From Solibacillus isronensis (lineage in GTDB: Bacteria > Bacillota > Bacilli > Bacillales_A > Planococcaceae), in contig NZ_FVZN01000014.1 of assembly GCF_900168685.1 (NCBI RefSeq), positions 496,001-560,000 of the forward strand: 64,000 nucleotides of DNA. The letters run 5' to 3'. Positions within the stretch are counted from its first letter, which is position 1; each line of letters opens with the position of its first letter. The notes under the pieces are model-generated. The model saw only the letters and a list, made by a program, of their open reading frames with translations, ran no database searches and was not told the origin of the DNA. Shown piece by piece: positions 29,378 through 39,471 of the stretch. Both the position numbers and the translations under genes were made by a program.

Positions 29378-30114
29378 CAGGGAAATGTGCTGTCGTAACA
29401 GGGGCATCTCGTGGCATTGGTCGCGCAATCGCATTACAATTGGCAAGTGAAGGTGCAAAAGTCGTTGTCAATTATAGCGGAAGCGAACAAAAGGCACAGG
29501 AAGTTGTAGAAGAAATTAAAGCAAACGGCGGCGAAGCAATTGCCGTACAGGCGAATGTGGCAGACGCGGATTCTGTACAGAATTTAATGAAATCAGCGCT
29601 TGATACGTACGGTTCGATTGATATTTTAGTAAACAATGCGGGCATTACGCGTGACAATCTATTAATGCGTATGAAAGATGACGAATGGGATGATGTCATC
29701 AATACAAATTTAAAAGGTGTTTTCCTTTGTACAAAAGCTGTAACGCGTCAAATGATGAAACAGCGTGCAGGACGCATTATTAATATTTCTTCAATCGTTG
29801 GGGTTGCAGGAAATGCCGGACAGGCAAACTACGTAGCAGCAAAAGCGGGTGTGATCGGTCTTACGAAAACAACTGCGCAGGAACTTGCTTCACGTAATAT
29901 TTTAGTCAATGCAATTGCACCAGGATTTATTACAACGGAAATGACAGAAGGCTTACCTGAAGATTTAAAAGAAGGTATGCTGAAACAAATTCCATTGGCA
30001 AAACTAGGTCAACCGGAAGATATCGCAAAAGCTGTCGTATTTTTCGCATCAGACAGCGCCAACTACATTACAGGCCAAACCCTCCAAATAGACGGCGGCA
30101 TGGTAATGGCTTAA
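29368..30114 (+). CDS. fabG: 3-oxoacyl-ACP reductase
   Basis: This NADPH-dependent short-chain dehydrogenase reduces 3-oxoacyl-ACP. The 248-residue protein has TGASRGIG at 11-18, NNAG at 89-92 and the catalytic Ser142, Tyr155 and Lys159. The ATG at 29368 has AAAGGAG eight bases upstream inside fabD. It is followed by a short repeat copy before acpP. Confidence 0.97.
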   Translation: MGLTGKCAVVTGASRGIGRAIALQLASEGAKVVVNYSGSEQKAQEVVEEIKANGGEAIAVQANVADADSVQNLMKSALDTYGSIDILVNNAGITRDNLLMRMKDDEWDDVINTNLKGVFLCTKAVTRQMMKQRAGRIINISSIVGVAGNAGQANYVAAKAGVIGLTKTTAQELASRNILVNAIAPGFITTEMTEGLPEDLKEGMLKQIPLAKLGQPEDIAKAVVFFASDSANYITGQTLQIDGGMVMA

Positions 30115-30138
30115 TATGATTGAAATATAAGTAATTTA

Positions 30139-30189
30139 GTTGATTGGAGTGAAGTGCCCGCGGAAAGCGTGCCCAGAACGGAAATCAAC
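30139..30189. repeat. Intergenic repeat family, copy 5 (51 bp, internally deleted)
   Basis: The left end GTTGATTGGAGTGAAG joins directly to the right-hand block TGCCCGCGGAAAGCGTGCCC and the end ACGGAAATCAAC. It lies in the fabG-acpP gap, inside the lipid gene run. Confidence 0.8.
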
Positions 30190-30220
30190 AGATTAGATTC
30201 ATTGAGGGGAGGTGACTGAT

Positions 30221-30457
30221 TTGTCTACAGTATTTGAGCGTGTTTCAAAAGTAGTCGTTGACCGTTTAGGCGTTGACGAAAGCGAAGTGAAATTAGAAGC
30301 ATCATTCCGTGAGGATTTAGGTGCAGATTCATTAGATGTTGTTGAGTTAGTAATGGAACTTGAAGATGAGTTCGATATGGAAATTTCTGATGAAGATGCA
30401 GAAAAAATTGCAACAGTTGGTAATGCAATTTCATACATCGAAAGCAAAATCAGCTAA
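30221..30457 (+). CDS. acpP: Acyl carrier protein
   Basis: The carrier of growing acyl chains. The 78-residue protein has [11 protein letters not shown] with the phosphopantetheine site Ser37, and the near-invariant [20 protein letters not shown] stretch. The start is TTG 30221, six bases from GGGGAGGTGA; a GTG at 30212 lies within that site. It is separated from fabG by a 51-bp repeat remnant. Confidence 0.96.
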   Translation: MSTVFERVSKVVVDRLGVDESEVKLEASFREDLGADSLDVVELVMELEDEFDMEISDEDAEKIATVGNAISYIESKIS

Positions 30458-30475
30458 TTCATTTATAAAACACAG

Positions 30476-30515
30476 GGCTGTACGAAGTCACAACGACTTT
30501 TGTACAGCCTTTTTT
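30476..30515 (+). terminator. Terminator after acpP
   Basis: GGCTGTAC and GTACAGCC form the stem around a GAAGT/ACTTT extension and are followed by six T. Confidence 0.85.
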
Positions 30516-30584
30516 GCGTCTGAAAATTGCGTTAAATAGCTGTTTCTAGTTCGCCGAACAAATAAAACGAAATTTGATAGGAAT

Positions 30585-30615
30585 TTGACTGATACCCTTT
30601 GCACAATGCTATAGA
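30585..30615 (+). promoter_or_regulatory. Putative promoter of rnc-smc-ftsY
   Basis: TTGACT and an extended -10 (TGCTATAGA) lie 47 bases before the rnc ATG. The 19-base spacing is long. Confidence 0.45.
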
Positions 30616-30661
30616 ACAAGGTAAACTAAACGATAGAAACTAGAAGGAAGGCAGAAAGTAC

Positions 30662-31423
30662 ATGACCTATAGAAAAAAAGGGAACAACCAGAAACCCGGT
30701 GTACTCCCTGAAAAAGTAAAAGAACAATTTCAAGTTTTAGAAAACGAAATGAACATTCATTTCCAGAATAAAGATTTATTATATCAAGCATTTACACATT
30801 CATCTTATGTGAATGAGCATCGCCGCAAATTATTTACGGACAACGAGCGATTAGAATTTTTAGGGGACGCTGTATTAGAGTTATCTGTATCAAAATATTT
30901 ATTTGAAAAATTTCCGAATATGAGCGAAGGGGAACTTACGAAATTACGTGCATCAATCGTTTGTGAGCCATCACTAGTTGTTTTTGCGAATGAACTAAAC
31001 TTCGGACAATTCGTTTTATTAGGTAAAGGTGAAGAATTAACAGGTGGTCGCGAACGTCCGGCATTACTTGCTGACGTATTTGAATCATTTGTCGGAGCCC
31101 TTTATTTAGATCAAGGTCTAGAAGTAGTTGTCGCATTTTTAGAACGTGTCGTATTCCCTAAAGTTGAAGTCGGTGCTTTTTCGCATGTGATGGATTTTAA
31201 AAGTCAATTACAAGAAATTATTCAACAAACAAATAACGGCCTTTTAAATTATGAAATAGTTGATGAAAAAGGTCCAGCACATAATCGAACATTCGTTTCA
31301 CGCGTATTGTTAAACAGCCAGGAATTAGGTATTGGCCGTGGAAAATCAAAGAAAGAGGCTGAGCAGCAAGCAGCACAAAGTGCCATGCTGATGCTTAAGC
31401 AGTCAAAGCAAGAGGAGGAATAA
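30662..31423 (+). CDS. rnc: Ribonuclease III
   Basis: RNase III cuts double-stranded RNA in rRNA maturation and mRNA decay. The 253-residue protein has the signature [14 protein letters not shown] (from residue 61; catalytic Glu65 and Asp69), then [14 protein letters not shown]. The C-terminal dsRNA-binding domain is about 175-248 ([14 protein letters not shown]). AAGGAAGG precedes the ATG. smc starts one base after its stop. Confidence 0.97.
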   Translation: MTYRKKGNNQKPGVLPEKVKEQFQVLENEMNIHFQNKDLLYQAFTHSSYVNEHRRKLFTDNERLEFLGDAVLELSVSKYLFEKFPNMSEGELTKLRASIVCEPSLVVFANELNFGQFVLLGKGEELTGGRERPALLADVFESFVGALYLDQGLEVVVAFLERVVFPKVEVGAFSHVMDFKSQLQEIIQQTNNGLLNYEIVDEKGPAHNRTFVSRVLLNSQELGIGRGKSKKEAEQQAAQSAMLMLKQSKQEEE

Positions 31424-31424
31424 C

Positions 31425-34400
31425 ATGTTCCTTAAAAGACTCGAAGTAGTAGGCTTTAAATCATTTGCCGAACGTATCGGGATTGATTTTGTACCTGGTG
31501 TTACAGCAGTTGTAGGACCTAATGGTAGTGGGAAAAGTAATGTAACAGATGCAATCCGGTGGGTATTAGGAGAGCAGTCTGCCAAAAGTCTGCGTGGAGC
31601 CAAAATGGAAGACGTTATTTTTGCAGGAAGTGAATCAAGAAGAGCACTGAACTTTGCGGAAGTTACACTCGTTTTAGATAATACAGATGAACAAGTAGCA
31701 ATACCTTATACAGAGGTAAGTGTGACAAGACGTGTTTATCGCTCAGGCGAAAGTGAATATTTACTGAATAACCAGCAATGTCGTCTGAAAGATATTACAG
31801 ACTTGTTCATGGATTCGGGGCTTGGGAAAGAAGCCTTTTCCATTATTTCACAAGGGCGAGTTGATGAAATTCTAAACAGCCGTCCAGATGACCGCCGCAG
31901 TATTTTTGAAGAGGCTGCAGGCGTTTTAAAATATAAACAGCGTAAGAAAAAAGCGGAGCATAAGCTTGTTGAAACAGATGAAAATCTAAATCGGGTTCTC
32001 GATATTTTACATGAAATTGATCAGCGTCTTGAGCCATTGAAAATTCAGGCATCCAGCGCGAAAGATTACGTGAGAATGACCGAAGAACTGAAAGATTTTG
32101 ATATAGCATTAATGGTTCATGATATCCGTGCAAACGGCAAAGTATTGCAAGGCTATACTGAAGAGCAGCGAAAATTAACAGCAACCGAAAAAGAACATGC
32201 AACTGAAATTGCGACAGTTGAACAACAGTTGCGCAAAATGCGTACGGAGTTAAAAGCGATTGACGAAGTCCTGGACAGTTCTCAAGAACAGCTTGTCGAG
32301 GCGAGCGCGGAAGTAGAACGATGGGAAGGCCGCAAAGCGCTATTTAACGAAAAACGTTCTAATGCCGAAAAACAAATTCAGCAACTACGTGAAAGCTTAA
32401 CGGAAGCATCCAATACGGTAAAAGATCTGCAAGAGGCTGAACGTGAAAAACGCGGTCAGTTTACGGAAAAGCAAAAAATCGTTACTGAAATTCGTTCGAC
32501 GCTAAAGCAGGTCGAGCAAGCTTTAACACGCTCTGCTTCGGAAATCGAACAAGAAATTGAAGATGCGAAAAATACTTACATCAACTTGCTTAACGAAGAA
32601 GCGACAGTAAAAAATGAATTAAAGCATATCGATCAGCAGCTTTCGCAGGAACAGGCATCTGTTGAGCGAATGACAGGTCGTTCATCTGAAATTCAAAAAG
32701 AACTGACTGAAGCACTCATTGCAAAAGAAGTGACAGAACGTGCACTTGAACAGGCGGAACTGTCTGTAAAAGAGCAACTTAATCATTTTGATATAATGCA
32801 GCATCAATTAAAATCAGCGACTGCCGATTTAGATGAAAAGCAGGCATTATTGTATAAAGCTTATCAGCATCATCAGCAATTAAAAGCGCGTAAAGAGACA
32901 TTGGCTGAACTTGAGGCTGATTTCTCAGGCTTCTTCCATGGTGTTAAGGAAGTCCTTTTAGCGCGGGATCGTAAAGAACTGCAAGGAATCGAAGGTGCGG
33001 TAGCCGAGCTGATTCAAGTCGAGGCAAAATACTCACAGGCAATTGAAACTGCATTAGGCGCAGCTTCACAGCATATTGTGACTGAAAATGAACAACATGC
33101 CCAAAAAGCAATTGGCTGGTTGAAGCAAAAACGTGCAGGCCGTGCAACATTTTTACCGAAAACAGTAATGCGTTCACGGAAAATTCATGCACAGCAATTA
33201 AGCGATATTCAATCTCATCCTGCATATGTTGCATTGGCATATGAACTAGTAAATTATGCACAAGAAAATACGACAATTATTGAAAACCTTTTAGGTAATG
33301 TATTAGTTGCATCTTCTTTGGAAGGTGCAAGTCAAATTGCCCGTTTATGCGGATTTAAGTACCGCGTTGTTACCCTTGAAGGGGACATCGTGAATGCTGG
33401 TGGTTCCTTAACTGGTGGTGCCGTAAAGCAGCAAAGTTCATTGTTCTCGCGTAAAGCGGAACTCGACAAACTCGTAACGACATTGGGAGAAATGGAGTCA
33501 ACAATCCATTCTGCCGAGCAAACGGTAGCGACAAAGAAAGAACAGATTGCCTTATTACGTCACTCATTGGAAGAGATGAAACTGCAAGGTGAATCATTGC
33601 GTGAGCAAGAGCAGATTCACCGTGCGAAGCTTATGGAACTCGATATGATTGTGAAGAACTTACAGACGACGGTAACGATTACGCAGTCGGAGCAAACTTC
33701 ATTATCGACACGTAAAGAGTCATTGAACGAACAGCAGTCAGCTGCACAATCACGATTGGCTGAATTAAGTAAAGAATTACAGGAAATTCAGCAAACGGTT
33801 GATGAACTGACACTCGCTAAGGCACAGAGTGAAACACAAAAAGATGTGTTGCGTGAGCAGTTAGCCCAACAACGATCTGAGCTTGCTGTTGCCCAAGAGC
33901 AATTGACACAAGTACAGGCATCAATTGCAGGAATTGAACTGAATTTGTCTAAAGCACAGGCAAATGTCGAAAAAATTTCCCGGGAAATCGACTGGGTAGA
34001 ATCTGAAGATGGCTTAAACGGGCCATCAGCAGAAGAATTAGCCAAAACAATTGTCGAATGGACGGAGAAAAAGGACGTCCTGACAGAAATTATTCAAAAG
34101 AACCGTACACTGCGTTCTACTTTGCATGAGCAAGTTACGGAAAATGAAATTTACCTGCAGGAAATACAGCGAGTACACAAAAGCTATGTTGATGCATTGC
34201 GTGCACTCGAGCTGAAATGCAGCCGAATAGAATTTGAAATGAATAGTTTGCAAGAGCAGTTACTTGAGCAATATGAATTAGATGTTTTATCTGCTCAGGA
34301 AGAAGCGATCAGCATTGAAGACGAAGAACAAGTTCGACGGAAAGTGAAGCTGTTGAAGCAATCGATCGAAGAACTTGGTCCAGTCAATTTAACTTCGATT

Positions 34401-35006
34401 GAGGAATACGAGCGTGTTCAGGAACGTTATACATTTTTAAGTGAACAGCGAGAAGATTTAGTTGCTGCCAAAGATACGCTGCACAAAGCAATCGGCGAGA
34501 TGGATGAAGAAATGACTGAACGCTTCAGTGAAACATTTAAGCAGATCCGCAAGCAATTTGTCATTTCGTTCAGAGAGCTGTTTGGTGGCGGTACGGCTGA
34601 CCTGGTGCTGTTGGATCCTAATAATATGTTAGAGACGGGCATTGAAATTATTGCCCAGCCACCAGGAAAAAAACTGCAAAGCTTAAGTCTGCTTTCTGGC
34701 GGAGAACGTGCATTAACGGCTATTGCTTTATTGTTTGCGATTTTAAATACACGACCTGTACCATTCTGTATTTTGGATGAGGTTGAAGCAGCATTGGATG
34801 AATCGAATGTTGTGCGTTATAGTGAATATTTACGTAAATTTAGTGAGCATACTCAATTCATCGTTATTACGCACCGTAAAGGCACGATGGAAGGGGCAGA
34901 TGTTCTGTACGGTATTACAATGCAGGAGTCGGGTGTATCGAAACTTGTATCGGTAAAACTGGAAGAACATGCTGAATTAGTAGCGCAAGGGAGTGGCGGA
35001 AGATGA
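31425..35006 (+). CDS. smc: Chromosome partition protein SMC
   Basis: The condensin ATPase that organises the nucleoid with ScpA and ScpB. The 1193-residue protein has N-terminal Walker A GPNGSGKSN at 31-39 and long coiled coils at about 170-500 and 670-1010. A hinge lies around 505-665. The C-terminal head has the ABC signature LLSGGER (about 1087-1093) and Walker B with Asp1118-Glu1119. Length is normal. The end overlaps ftsY by 4 bases. Confidence 0.98.
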   Translation: MFLKRLEVVGFKSFAERIGIDFVPGVTAVVGPNGSGKSNVTDAIRWVLGEQSAKSLRGAKMEDVIFAGSESRRALNFAEVTLVLDNTDEQVAIPYTEVSVTRRVYRSGESEYLLNNQQCRLKDITDLFMDSGLGKEAFSIISQGRVDEILNSRPDDRRSIFEEAAGVLKYKQRKKKAEHKLVETDENLNRVLDILHEIDQRLEPLKIQASSAKDYVRMTEELKDFDIALMVHDIRANGKVLQGYTEEQRKLTATEKEHATEIATVEQQLRKMRTELKAIDEVLDSSQEQLVEASAEVERWEGRKALFNEKRSNAEKQIQQLRESLTEASNTVKDLQEAEREKRGQFTEKQKIVTEIRSTLKQVEQALTRSASEIEQEIEDAKNTYINLLNEEATVKNELKHIDQQLSQEQASVERMTGRSSEIQKELTEALIAKEVTERALEQAELSVKEQLNHFDIMQHQLKSATADLDEKQALLYKAYQHHQQLKARKETLAELEADFSGFFHGVKEVLLARDRKELQGIEGAVAELIQVEAKYSQAIETALGAASQHIVTENEQHAQKAIGWLKQKRAGRATFLPKTVMRSRKIHAQQLSDIQSHPAYVALAYELVNYAQENTTIIENLLGNVLVASSLEGASQIARLCGFKYRVVTLEGDIVNAGGSLTGGAVKQQSSLFSRKAELDKLVTTLGEMESTIHSAEQTVATKKEQIALLRHSLEEMKLQGESLREQEQIHRAKLMELDMIVKNLQTTVTITQSEQTSLSTRKESLNEQQSAAQSRLAELSKELQEIQQTVDELTLAKAQSETQKDVLREQLAQQRSELAVAQEQLTQVQASIAGIELNLSKAQANVEKISREIDWVESEDGLNGPSAEELAKTIVEWTEKKDVLTEIIQKNRTLRSTLHEQVTENEIYLQEIQRVHKSYVDALRALELKCSRIEFEMNSLQEQLLEQYELDVLSAQEEAISIEDEEQVRRKVKLLKQSIEELGPVNLTSIEEYERVQERYTFLSEQREDLVAAKDTLHKAIGEMDEEMTERFSETFKQIRKQFVISFRELFGGGTADLVLLDPNNMLETGIEIIAQPPGKKLQSLSLLSGGERALTAIALLFAILNTRPVPFCILDEVEAALDESNVVRYSEYLRKFSEHTQFIVITHRKGTMEGADVLYGITMQESGVSKLVSVKLEEHAELVAQGSGGR

Positions 35007-36265
35007 GTTTTTTTAAGCGACTGAAAGAAAAACTGGCAGGTAGCAGTGAACAAAAAGAACAAGAACTGCAAGAACAACAAGATCAACAGGTAGATTTACC
35101 GCTTGACGAACAAGTACAGGAAGAAAATCAATTAATTGAAACGGTAGAGGAAGAAATTACTGTAGCTGAACATACTGTTGAAAAAGAACAGGAAGAAATG
35201 GTTGAGCAGCCGGTAATTGAAGAAGTACAACCTGTTGAAGAGGAAGAGGAGATTTCTAATCACTCGGACGCAGAAGTTGAAGAGCAACCTCAAAAGCAGT
35301 CTGCATGGTCGATTACCCAGAAGTTTAAAGCGGGATTGGAAAAAACACGTAATTCTTTCACTTCTAAAGTAAATGATTTAGTTGCACGTTATCGTAAAGT
35401 GGATGAAGATTTCTTTGAAGAGCTGGAAGATGTACTGCTGCAAGCGGATGTCGGCTTTGAAACAGTGATGGAATTAATGGATAAATTACGTTTTGAAGTA
35501 CAGCGTCAAAACATTAAAGATACGAATGGAATTCAAGCGATCATTTCCGAAAAGCTTGTTGAAATTTATGAATCTGGTGAAGAAAATTTAACAGAATTAA
35601 ATATTCAGCAAAGCGGCGAATTAACGGTTATTTTATTTGTTGGTGTTAATGGTGTCGGAAAGACTACGACAATCGGTAAATTGGCACACCGTTTAAAATC
35701 GGAAGGGAAATCTGTGATGCTGGCAGCGGGAGACACATTCCGTGCTGGTGCCATTGAGCAGCTGCAAGTATGGGGCGACCGTGTCGGTGTAGAAGTTATC
35801 GCACAGTCAGAAGGTTCCGACCCTGCAGCAGTAATGTATGATGCTATTCGTGCAGCGAAAAACCGCGGTGTTGATATTTTAATTTGCGATACAGCCGGCC
35901 GTCTGCAAAACAAAGTCAACTTAATGAACGAACTTGAAAAAGTGCATCGTGTAATTTCTCGTGAAATTCCGAATGCACCACATGAAGTACTGCTTGCATT
36001 GGATGCGACAACAGGCCAAAATGCACTTGTTCAGGCACAAATGTTCAAAGAGGCAACAAATGTAACAGGTATTGTTTTAACAAAACTGGATGGTACTGCA
36101 AAAGGCGGTATCGTTTTAGCTATTCGCAATAAACTGCATATCCCTGTGAAATTTGTAGGACTTGGTGAAAAAATGGACGATCTGCAGCCATTCGATGCAG
36201 AACGTTATGTATATGGTTTATTTGCCGAAGGACTGGAAAAAGAACTGGAAAAAGCAGAAGAATAA
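35003..36265 (+). CDS. ftsY: Signal recognition particle receptor FtsY
   Basis: FtsY docks SRP-ribosome complexes at the membrane. The 420-residue protein has a very acidic Glu/Gln-rich A region (about 10-95), followed by the four-helix N domain and the G domain with GVNGVGKTTT (from 214), DTAGR, TKLDGTAKGG and FVGLGEKMDDL. The acidic region makes it some 90 residues longer than B. subtilis FtsY. The start overlaps the smc stop (ATGA). In B. subtilis ylxM-ffh follow; here a 10-kb block intervenes. Confidence 0.96.
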   Translation: MSFFKRLKEKLAGSSEQKEQELQEQQDQQVDLPLDEQVQEENQLIETVEEEITVAEHTVEKEQEEMVEQPVIEEVQPVEEEEEISNHSDAEVEEQPQKQSAWSITQKFKAGLEKTRNSFTSKVNDLVARYRKVDEDFFEELEDVLLQADVGFETVMELMDKLRFEVQRQNIKDTNGIQAIISEKLVEIYESGEENLTELNIQQSGELTVILFVGVNGVGKTTTIGKLAHRLKSEGKSVMLAAGDTFRAGAIEQLQVWGDRVGVEVIAQSEGSDPAAVMYDAIRAAKNRGVDILICDTAGRLQNKVNLMNELEKVHRVISREIPNAPHEVLLALDATTGQNALVQAQMFKEATNVTGIVLTKLDGTAKGGIVLAIRNKLHIPVKFVGLGEKMDDLQPFDAERYVYGLFAEGLEKELEKAEE

Positions 36266-36293
36266 CAATTATTTTCGCTTTATCATTATATTC

Positions 36294-36330
36294 AAAAAGC
36301 AATTCGTATAATTTTTACGAATTGCTTTTT
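36294..36330 (+). terminator. Terminator of ftsY and target of the group II intron
   Basis: AAAAAGCAATTCGTA and TACGAATTGCTTTTT form a strong stem. The intron begins 3 bases after its T tract, the usual place for class C introns. Confidence 0.9.
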
Positions 36331-36332
36331 TA

Positions 36333-38220
36333 GTGTGCCCGGCATGCGCATGAACTATAGGGTGCAAGTCCCGAGCCCCGAAGACAGAAGTAGAGGTTAG
36401 CCAAGAGCAAGGGTGTCCGTGGTGACGCGGAATCTGAAGGAAGCTGGCGGCAAAACACCGGTCCGAGGAACACGAATCTCATATAAGGCTAGGTATGGCT
36501 GAGCGAGTTTGCTGAACAAAACAAAGCTCCTTCTGTCGAAGGTCATATCGAGTAAATGAGGCGGATAGACGGTGTGAAAGTGCATGCGCTTACCCGGGGA
36601 GGTCTGACAGAAATGCGAAGTACCCTTCATAACCTACTTGGTGACAAGTAGCTGAACTGTCAGAAGTCAGCAGAGGTCATAGTACAAGTAAGTCTAGAAT
36701 TACTTGGAAGGACCGAACGATTAAGAGAGAATAGCCCTTGGCTTTCCAACTGGATGTATGAACACAGAAAACAGAGGAAACCTCACGCTTAGAAAGTAGT
36801 GGTGAATCCCACGAGGGTATTTGCGGAGGGTGTAGTCCAGTTGGGCAAAAGAAGAACAGCTATTCACGGAAAGGAACGAAATGGTGATGTTGAATCAAAT
36901 TTTGGAACGGCAAAACATGATACAAGCATTAAAGCGAGTTGAAGCGAATAAAGGGAGCCATGGAGTAGATATGATGCCCGTACAAACCTTACGACAGCAC
37001 ATCCTCGAAAATTGGGATACCATTAAATCGAAGATTTTGGATGGAACCTATGAACCGCAACCAGTACGTCGAGTCGAAATCCCGAAACCAGACGGTGGCG
37101 TGCGTTTATTAGGGATTCCAACCGTAACAGACCGTTTGATTCAACAAGCCATCTCGCAGATTTTATCAAAGGAATATGACCAAACATTCTCGGATCATAG
37201 CTATGGGTTTCGCCCAAATCGAAGCGCTCATGACGCTATCCGAAAAGCGAAAAGCTATCTAAAAGAGGGACACCGATGGGTCGTTGATATGGACTTAGAG
37301 AAATTCTTTGACAAGGTCAACCATGACCGTTTAATGGCAACATTAGCGAAACGAATTTCAGATAAACCATTATTAAAACTTATTCGCAAATATCTCCAAG
37401 CCGGTGTCATGATAAATGGAGTAGTTTCAAGTACAGAAGAAGGAACACCACAAGGTGGCCCTTTAAGTCCATTACTTTCAAACATTGTGTTAGATGAATT
37501 AGATAAAGAATTAGAGAAACGTGGACTTAAATTTGTTCGATACGCAGATGATTGCAATATTTATGTGAGAACAGAACGTGCAGGATTACGAGTAATGAAG
37601 AACGTACAACGATTTATCGAAGGAAAACTTCGTTTAAAAGTTAATGAAAAGAAATCAGCCGTAGACCGCCCATGGAAACGCAAATTCTTAGGGTTTAGTT
37701 TCACATTTCATAAAGAACCTAAGGTTCGCATTGCGAAATCAAGTCTCGTCCGAATGAAGAAGAAAATACGAGAAATTACCTCACGTAAGATGCCATATTC
37801 CATGGAATACCGAATCGAAAAGTTAAACCAATATTTAATAGGATGGTGTGGATATTTTGCTTTAGCGGATACACACTCTATCTTTAAAACATTAGATAGT
37901 TGGATAAAACGAAGACTACGTATGTGTCTGTGGAAGAATTGGAAGAAACCTCGAACAAGAGTCAGAAATCTCATTCGCCTAAAAGTACCTTATGGGAAAG
38001 CATATGAATGGGGAAATACCCGAAAAGGGTACTGGCGCATTTCAAATAGCCCCATATTACACAGAACCCTCGGCAATTCCTATTGGGAGAGCCAAGGGCT
38101 GAAAAGTCTGCAAGTTCGTTATGAAACTTTACGTTATTCATCTTAGTTGAACCGCCGTATACGGAACCGTACGTACGGTGGTGTGAGAGGTCGGGAGTTA
38201 ATCACTCCCTCCTACTCGAT
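36333..38220 (+). mobile_element. Group IIC intron, complete
   Basis: The 5' end GTGTGCCCGGCATG, the GGGTGCAAGTCCCG block and GGAATCTGAAGGAAGC agree from memory with the Oceanobacillus iheyensis group IIC intron. Domain V is the GAACCGCCGTATACGG hairpin around 38150-38183. Domain VI is the GTCGGGAGTTAATCACTCCC hairpin, and the intron ends at about CTACTCGAT. An intact reverse transcriptase lies in domain IV. Length is about 1.89 kb. The 3' end is certain to a few bases only. Confidence 0.88.
36881..38146 (+). CDS. ltrA: Group II intron reverse transcriptase/maturase
   Basis: This 421-residue protein assists splicing and retrohoming of the intron in which it lies. It has RT blocks VRRVEIPKPDGGVRLLGIP, YGFRPNRSAHDAI, WVVDMDLEKFFDKVNH and GTPQGGPLSPLLSN, and the catalytic RYADD. 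Domain X follows (about 290-380, WCGYFALADTHSIFKTLD). There is no HNH endonuclease domain at the end, as expected for class C. No stop or frameshift is present, so it is probably active. ATG at 36887 is an alternative start. Confidence 0.95.
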   Translation: MVMLNQILERQNMIQALKRVEANKGSHGVDMMPVQTLRQHILENWDTIKSKILDGTYEPQPVRRVEIPKPDGGVRLLGIPTVTDRLIQQAISQILSKEYDQTFSDHSYGFRPNRSAHDAIRKAKSYLKEGHRWVVDMDLEKFFDKVNHDRLMATLAKRISDKPLLKLIRKYLQAGVMINGVVSSTEEGTPQGGPLSPLLSNIVLDELDKELEKRGLKFVRYADDCNIYVRTERAGLRVMKNVQRFIEGKLRLKVNEKKSAVDRPWKRKFLGFSFTFHKEPKVRIAKSSLVRMKKKIREITSRKMPYSMEYRIEKLNQYLIGWCGYFALADTHSIFKTLDSWIKRRLRMCLWKNWKKPRTRVRNLIRLKVPYGKAYEWGNTRKGYWRISNSPILHRTLGNSYWESQGLKSLQVRYETLRYSS

Positions 38221-38307
38221 TGTGGGAATGATTCAATCGACTGATTTTTCTTTTAATTCTGAATTGAGGGGTTGCTTTTCATGTTATATTTTGACATGAT
38301 AAACTTT

Positions 38308-38325
38308 ACCAAAACGTTTTAGTAA
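38308..38325 (+). promoter_or_regulatory. LacI-type operator before the regulator gene
   Basis: TACCAAAACGTTTTAGTA is palindromic around AAAACGTTTT. The block AAAACGTTTTAGTAAAC recurs with small changes before the transporter genes. It suggests autoregulation. Confidence 0.6.
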
Positions 38326-38352
38326 ACATTTATTAACTAAAAGGAGATAAAA

Positions 38353-39339
38353 ATGAAAAAAGTAACAATAGCCGACGTTGCTAAGGAAGCAAATGTTTCG
38401 GTCAGTACCGTTTCACAATTTATGAATCAGCGTTACGAGTATATGAGTGTTGAAACACGGGCAAAAATCCAGTTAGCCGTTGAAAAACTGCGCTACAGGC
38501 CAAATATTTTAGCGCGAAGCCTGAAAAACAAAGGGACTCAAACAATTGGGATTATTGTCGCCAATATTATGTACACGTTTACTACACATATCGTCCATCA
38601 TTTAGAGCGACACTTTCAGCAGCACGGCTTCCAGGTCATTGTGTGCAATGCAAATGATAACCCGAAATTGGAACGTGAACATATTGACTTGCTCCTCGCA
38701 AAGCAGGTAGAAGGTTTTATTCTTTTCCCTACAGGCAATAACAAAGACTTGTATGACTATTTATATAACAGTAATATACCGGTAGTTTTTTTAGATCGTA
38801 TGATTGCCGACGTGAAAATACCAAGTGTTCTATTGAATAATGAAAACGCAATCGAATTGGCAGTTGGGGAACTGATGAGTAAAGGCTATGAAAATTTAGC
38901 TATTGTGGCAGGCTCGATTGAACAAAATATTACGCCTCGTCTCGAAAGGCTGGAAGGTTTCCGCCAGGCGATGAAAAAAAGGGGGGTAGCATACGGAGAA
39001 CATCAAGTAATCGCCACTTCAACGGAAAATCTTCCGGAAAAGTTCAATCAGTTGCTTACAGAAGTCAACCTCGATGGAATCATTGCCGGAAATGACCGTA
39101 TGCTGCTCGCGATTTTACACTATTTGAAAGAACATGCTCCAGACTTTTTGGGCAAGATCGGTATTGCTGTAATTGACGAAATGCCATTAGCTAAATTTAT
39201 GTCTACAAAATTGACAACGATTGAACAACCAACAGAAGAAATGGCAAAACAAGCGGTTCATTTGTTCCTGCAAATCAAAAAAAGCGGCTACACAGAGGAA
39301 TTATTACCTGCATACCGTTTTGAACCGATTTTAGTATAG
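38353..39339 (+). CDS. LacI-family regulator of the uronate block
   Basis: This 328-residue regulator has an N-terminal helix-turn-helix (TIADVAKEANVSVSTVSQFM, about 4-23) and hinge (LARSLKNKGTQTIGIIV). The periplasmic-binding-like ligand domain contains NDRMLLAILHYL. AAGGAG lies before the ATG. It directly precedes the TRAP-uxa genes, and both upstream regions carry AAAACGTTTTA-type palindromes. The simplest reading is a repressor released by a hexuronate or its intermediate; the effector is inferred only. Confidence 0.88.
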   Translation: MKKVTIADVAKEANVSVSTVSQFMNQRYEYMSVETRAKIQLAVEKLRYRPNILARSLKNKGTQTIGIIVANIMYTFTTHIVHHLERHFQQHGFQVIVCNANDNPKLEREHIDLLLAKQVEGFILFPTGNNKDLYDYLYNSNIPVVFLDRMIADVKIPSVLLNNENAIELAVGELMSKGYENLAIVAGSIEQNITPRLERLEGFRQAMKKRGVAYGEHQVIATSTENLPEKFNQLLTEVNLDGIIAGNDRMLLAILHYLKEHAPDFLGKIGIAVIDEMPLAKFMSTKLTTIEQPTEEMAKQAVHLFLQIKKSGYTEELLPAYRFEPILV

Positions 39340-39352
39340 GATTTATAACGAT

Positions 39353-39385
39353 TGAGGAACTGTATTAAGAACAGGTCCTCTTAAA
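39353..39385 (+). terminator. Weak terminator after the lacI-type gene
   Basis: GAGGAACTGT and ACAGGTCCTC form a stem with a TTAAATTA tail. Confidence 0.5.
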
Positions 39386-39435
39386 TTATAAAAAGTATTT
39401 TTTGAGAATAATATTCTAAAAATTAAGAATTATCC

Positions 39436-39464
39436 TTGCAAATGTTTTAAAGATAATTTATTAT
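39436..39464 (+). promoter_or_regulatory. Promoter of dctP-dctQ-dctM-uxaCBA
   Basis: TTGCAA, a 17-base spacer and TATTAT. The expected start of transcription is near 39471, right at the first operator. Confidence 0.7.
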
Positions 39465-39471
39465 TTTTTAA

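Noticed and set aside
38281-38320. TTGACA at 38291 as -35 box of the lacI-type gene
   Set aside because: No acceptable -10 box lies at 15-19 bases from it; the promoter of this gene stays unresolved.
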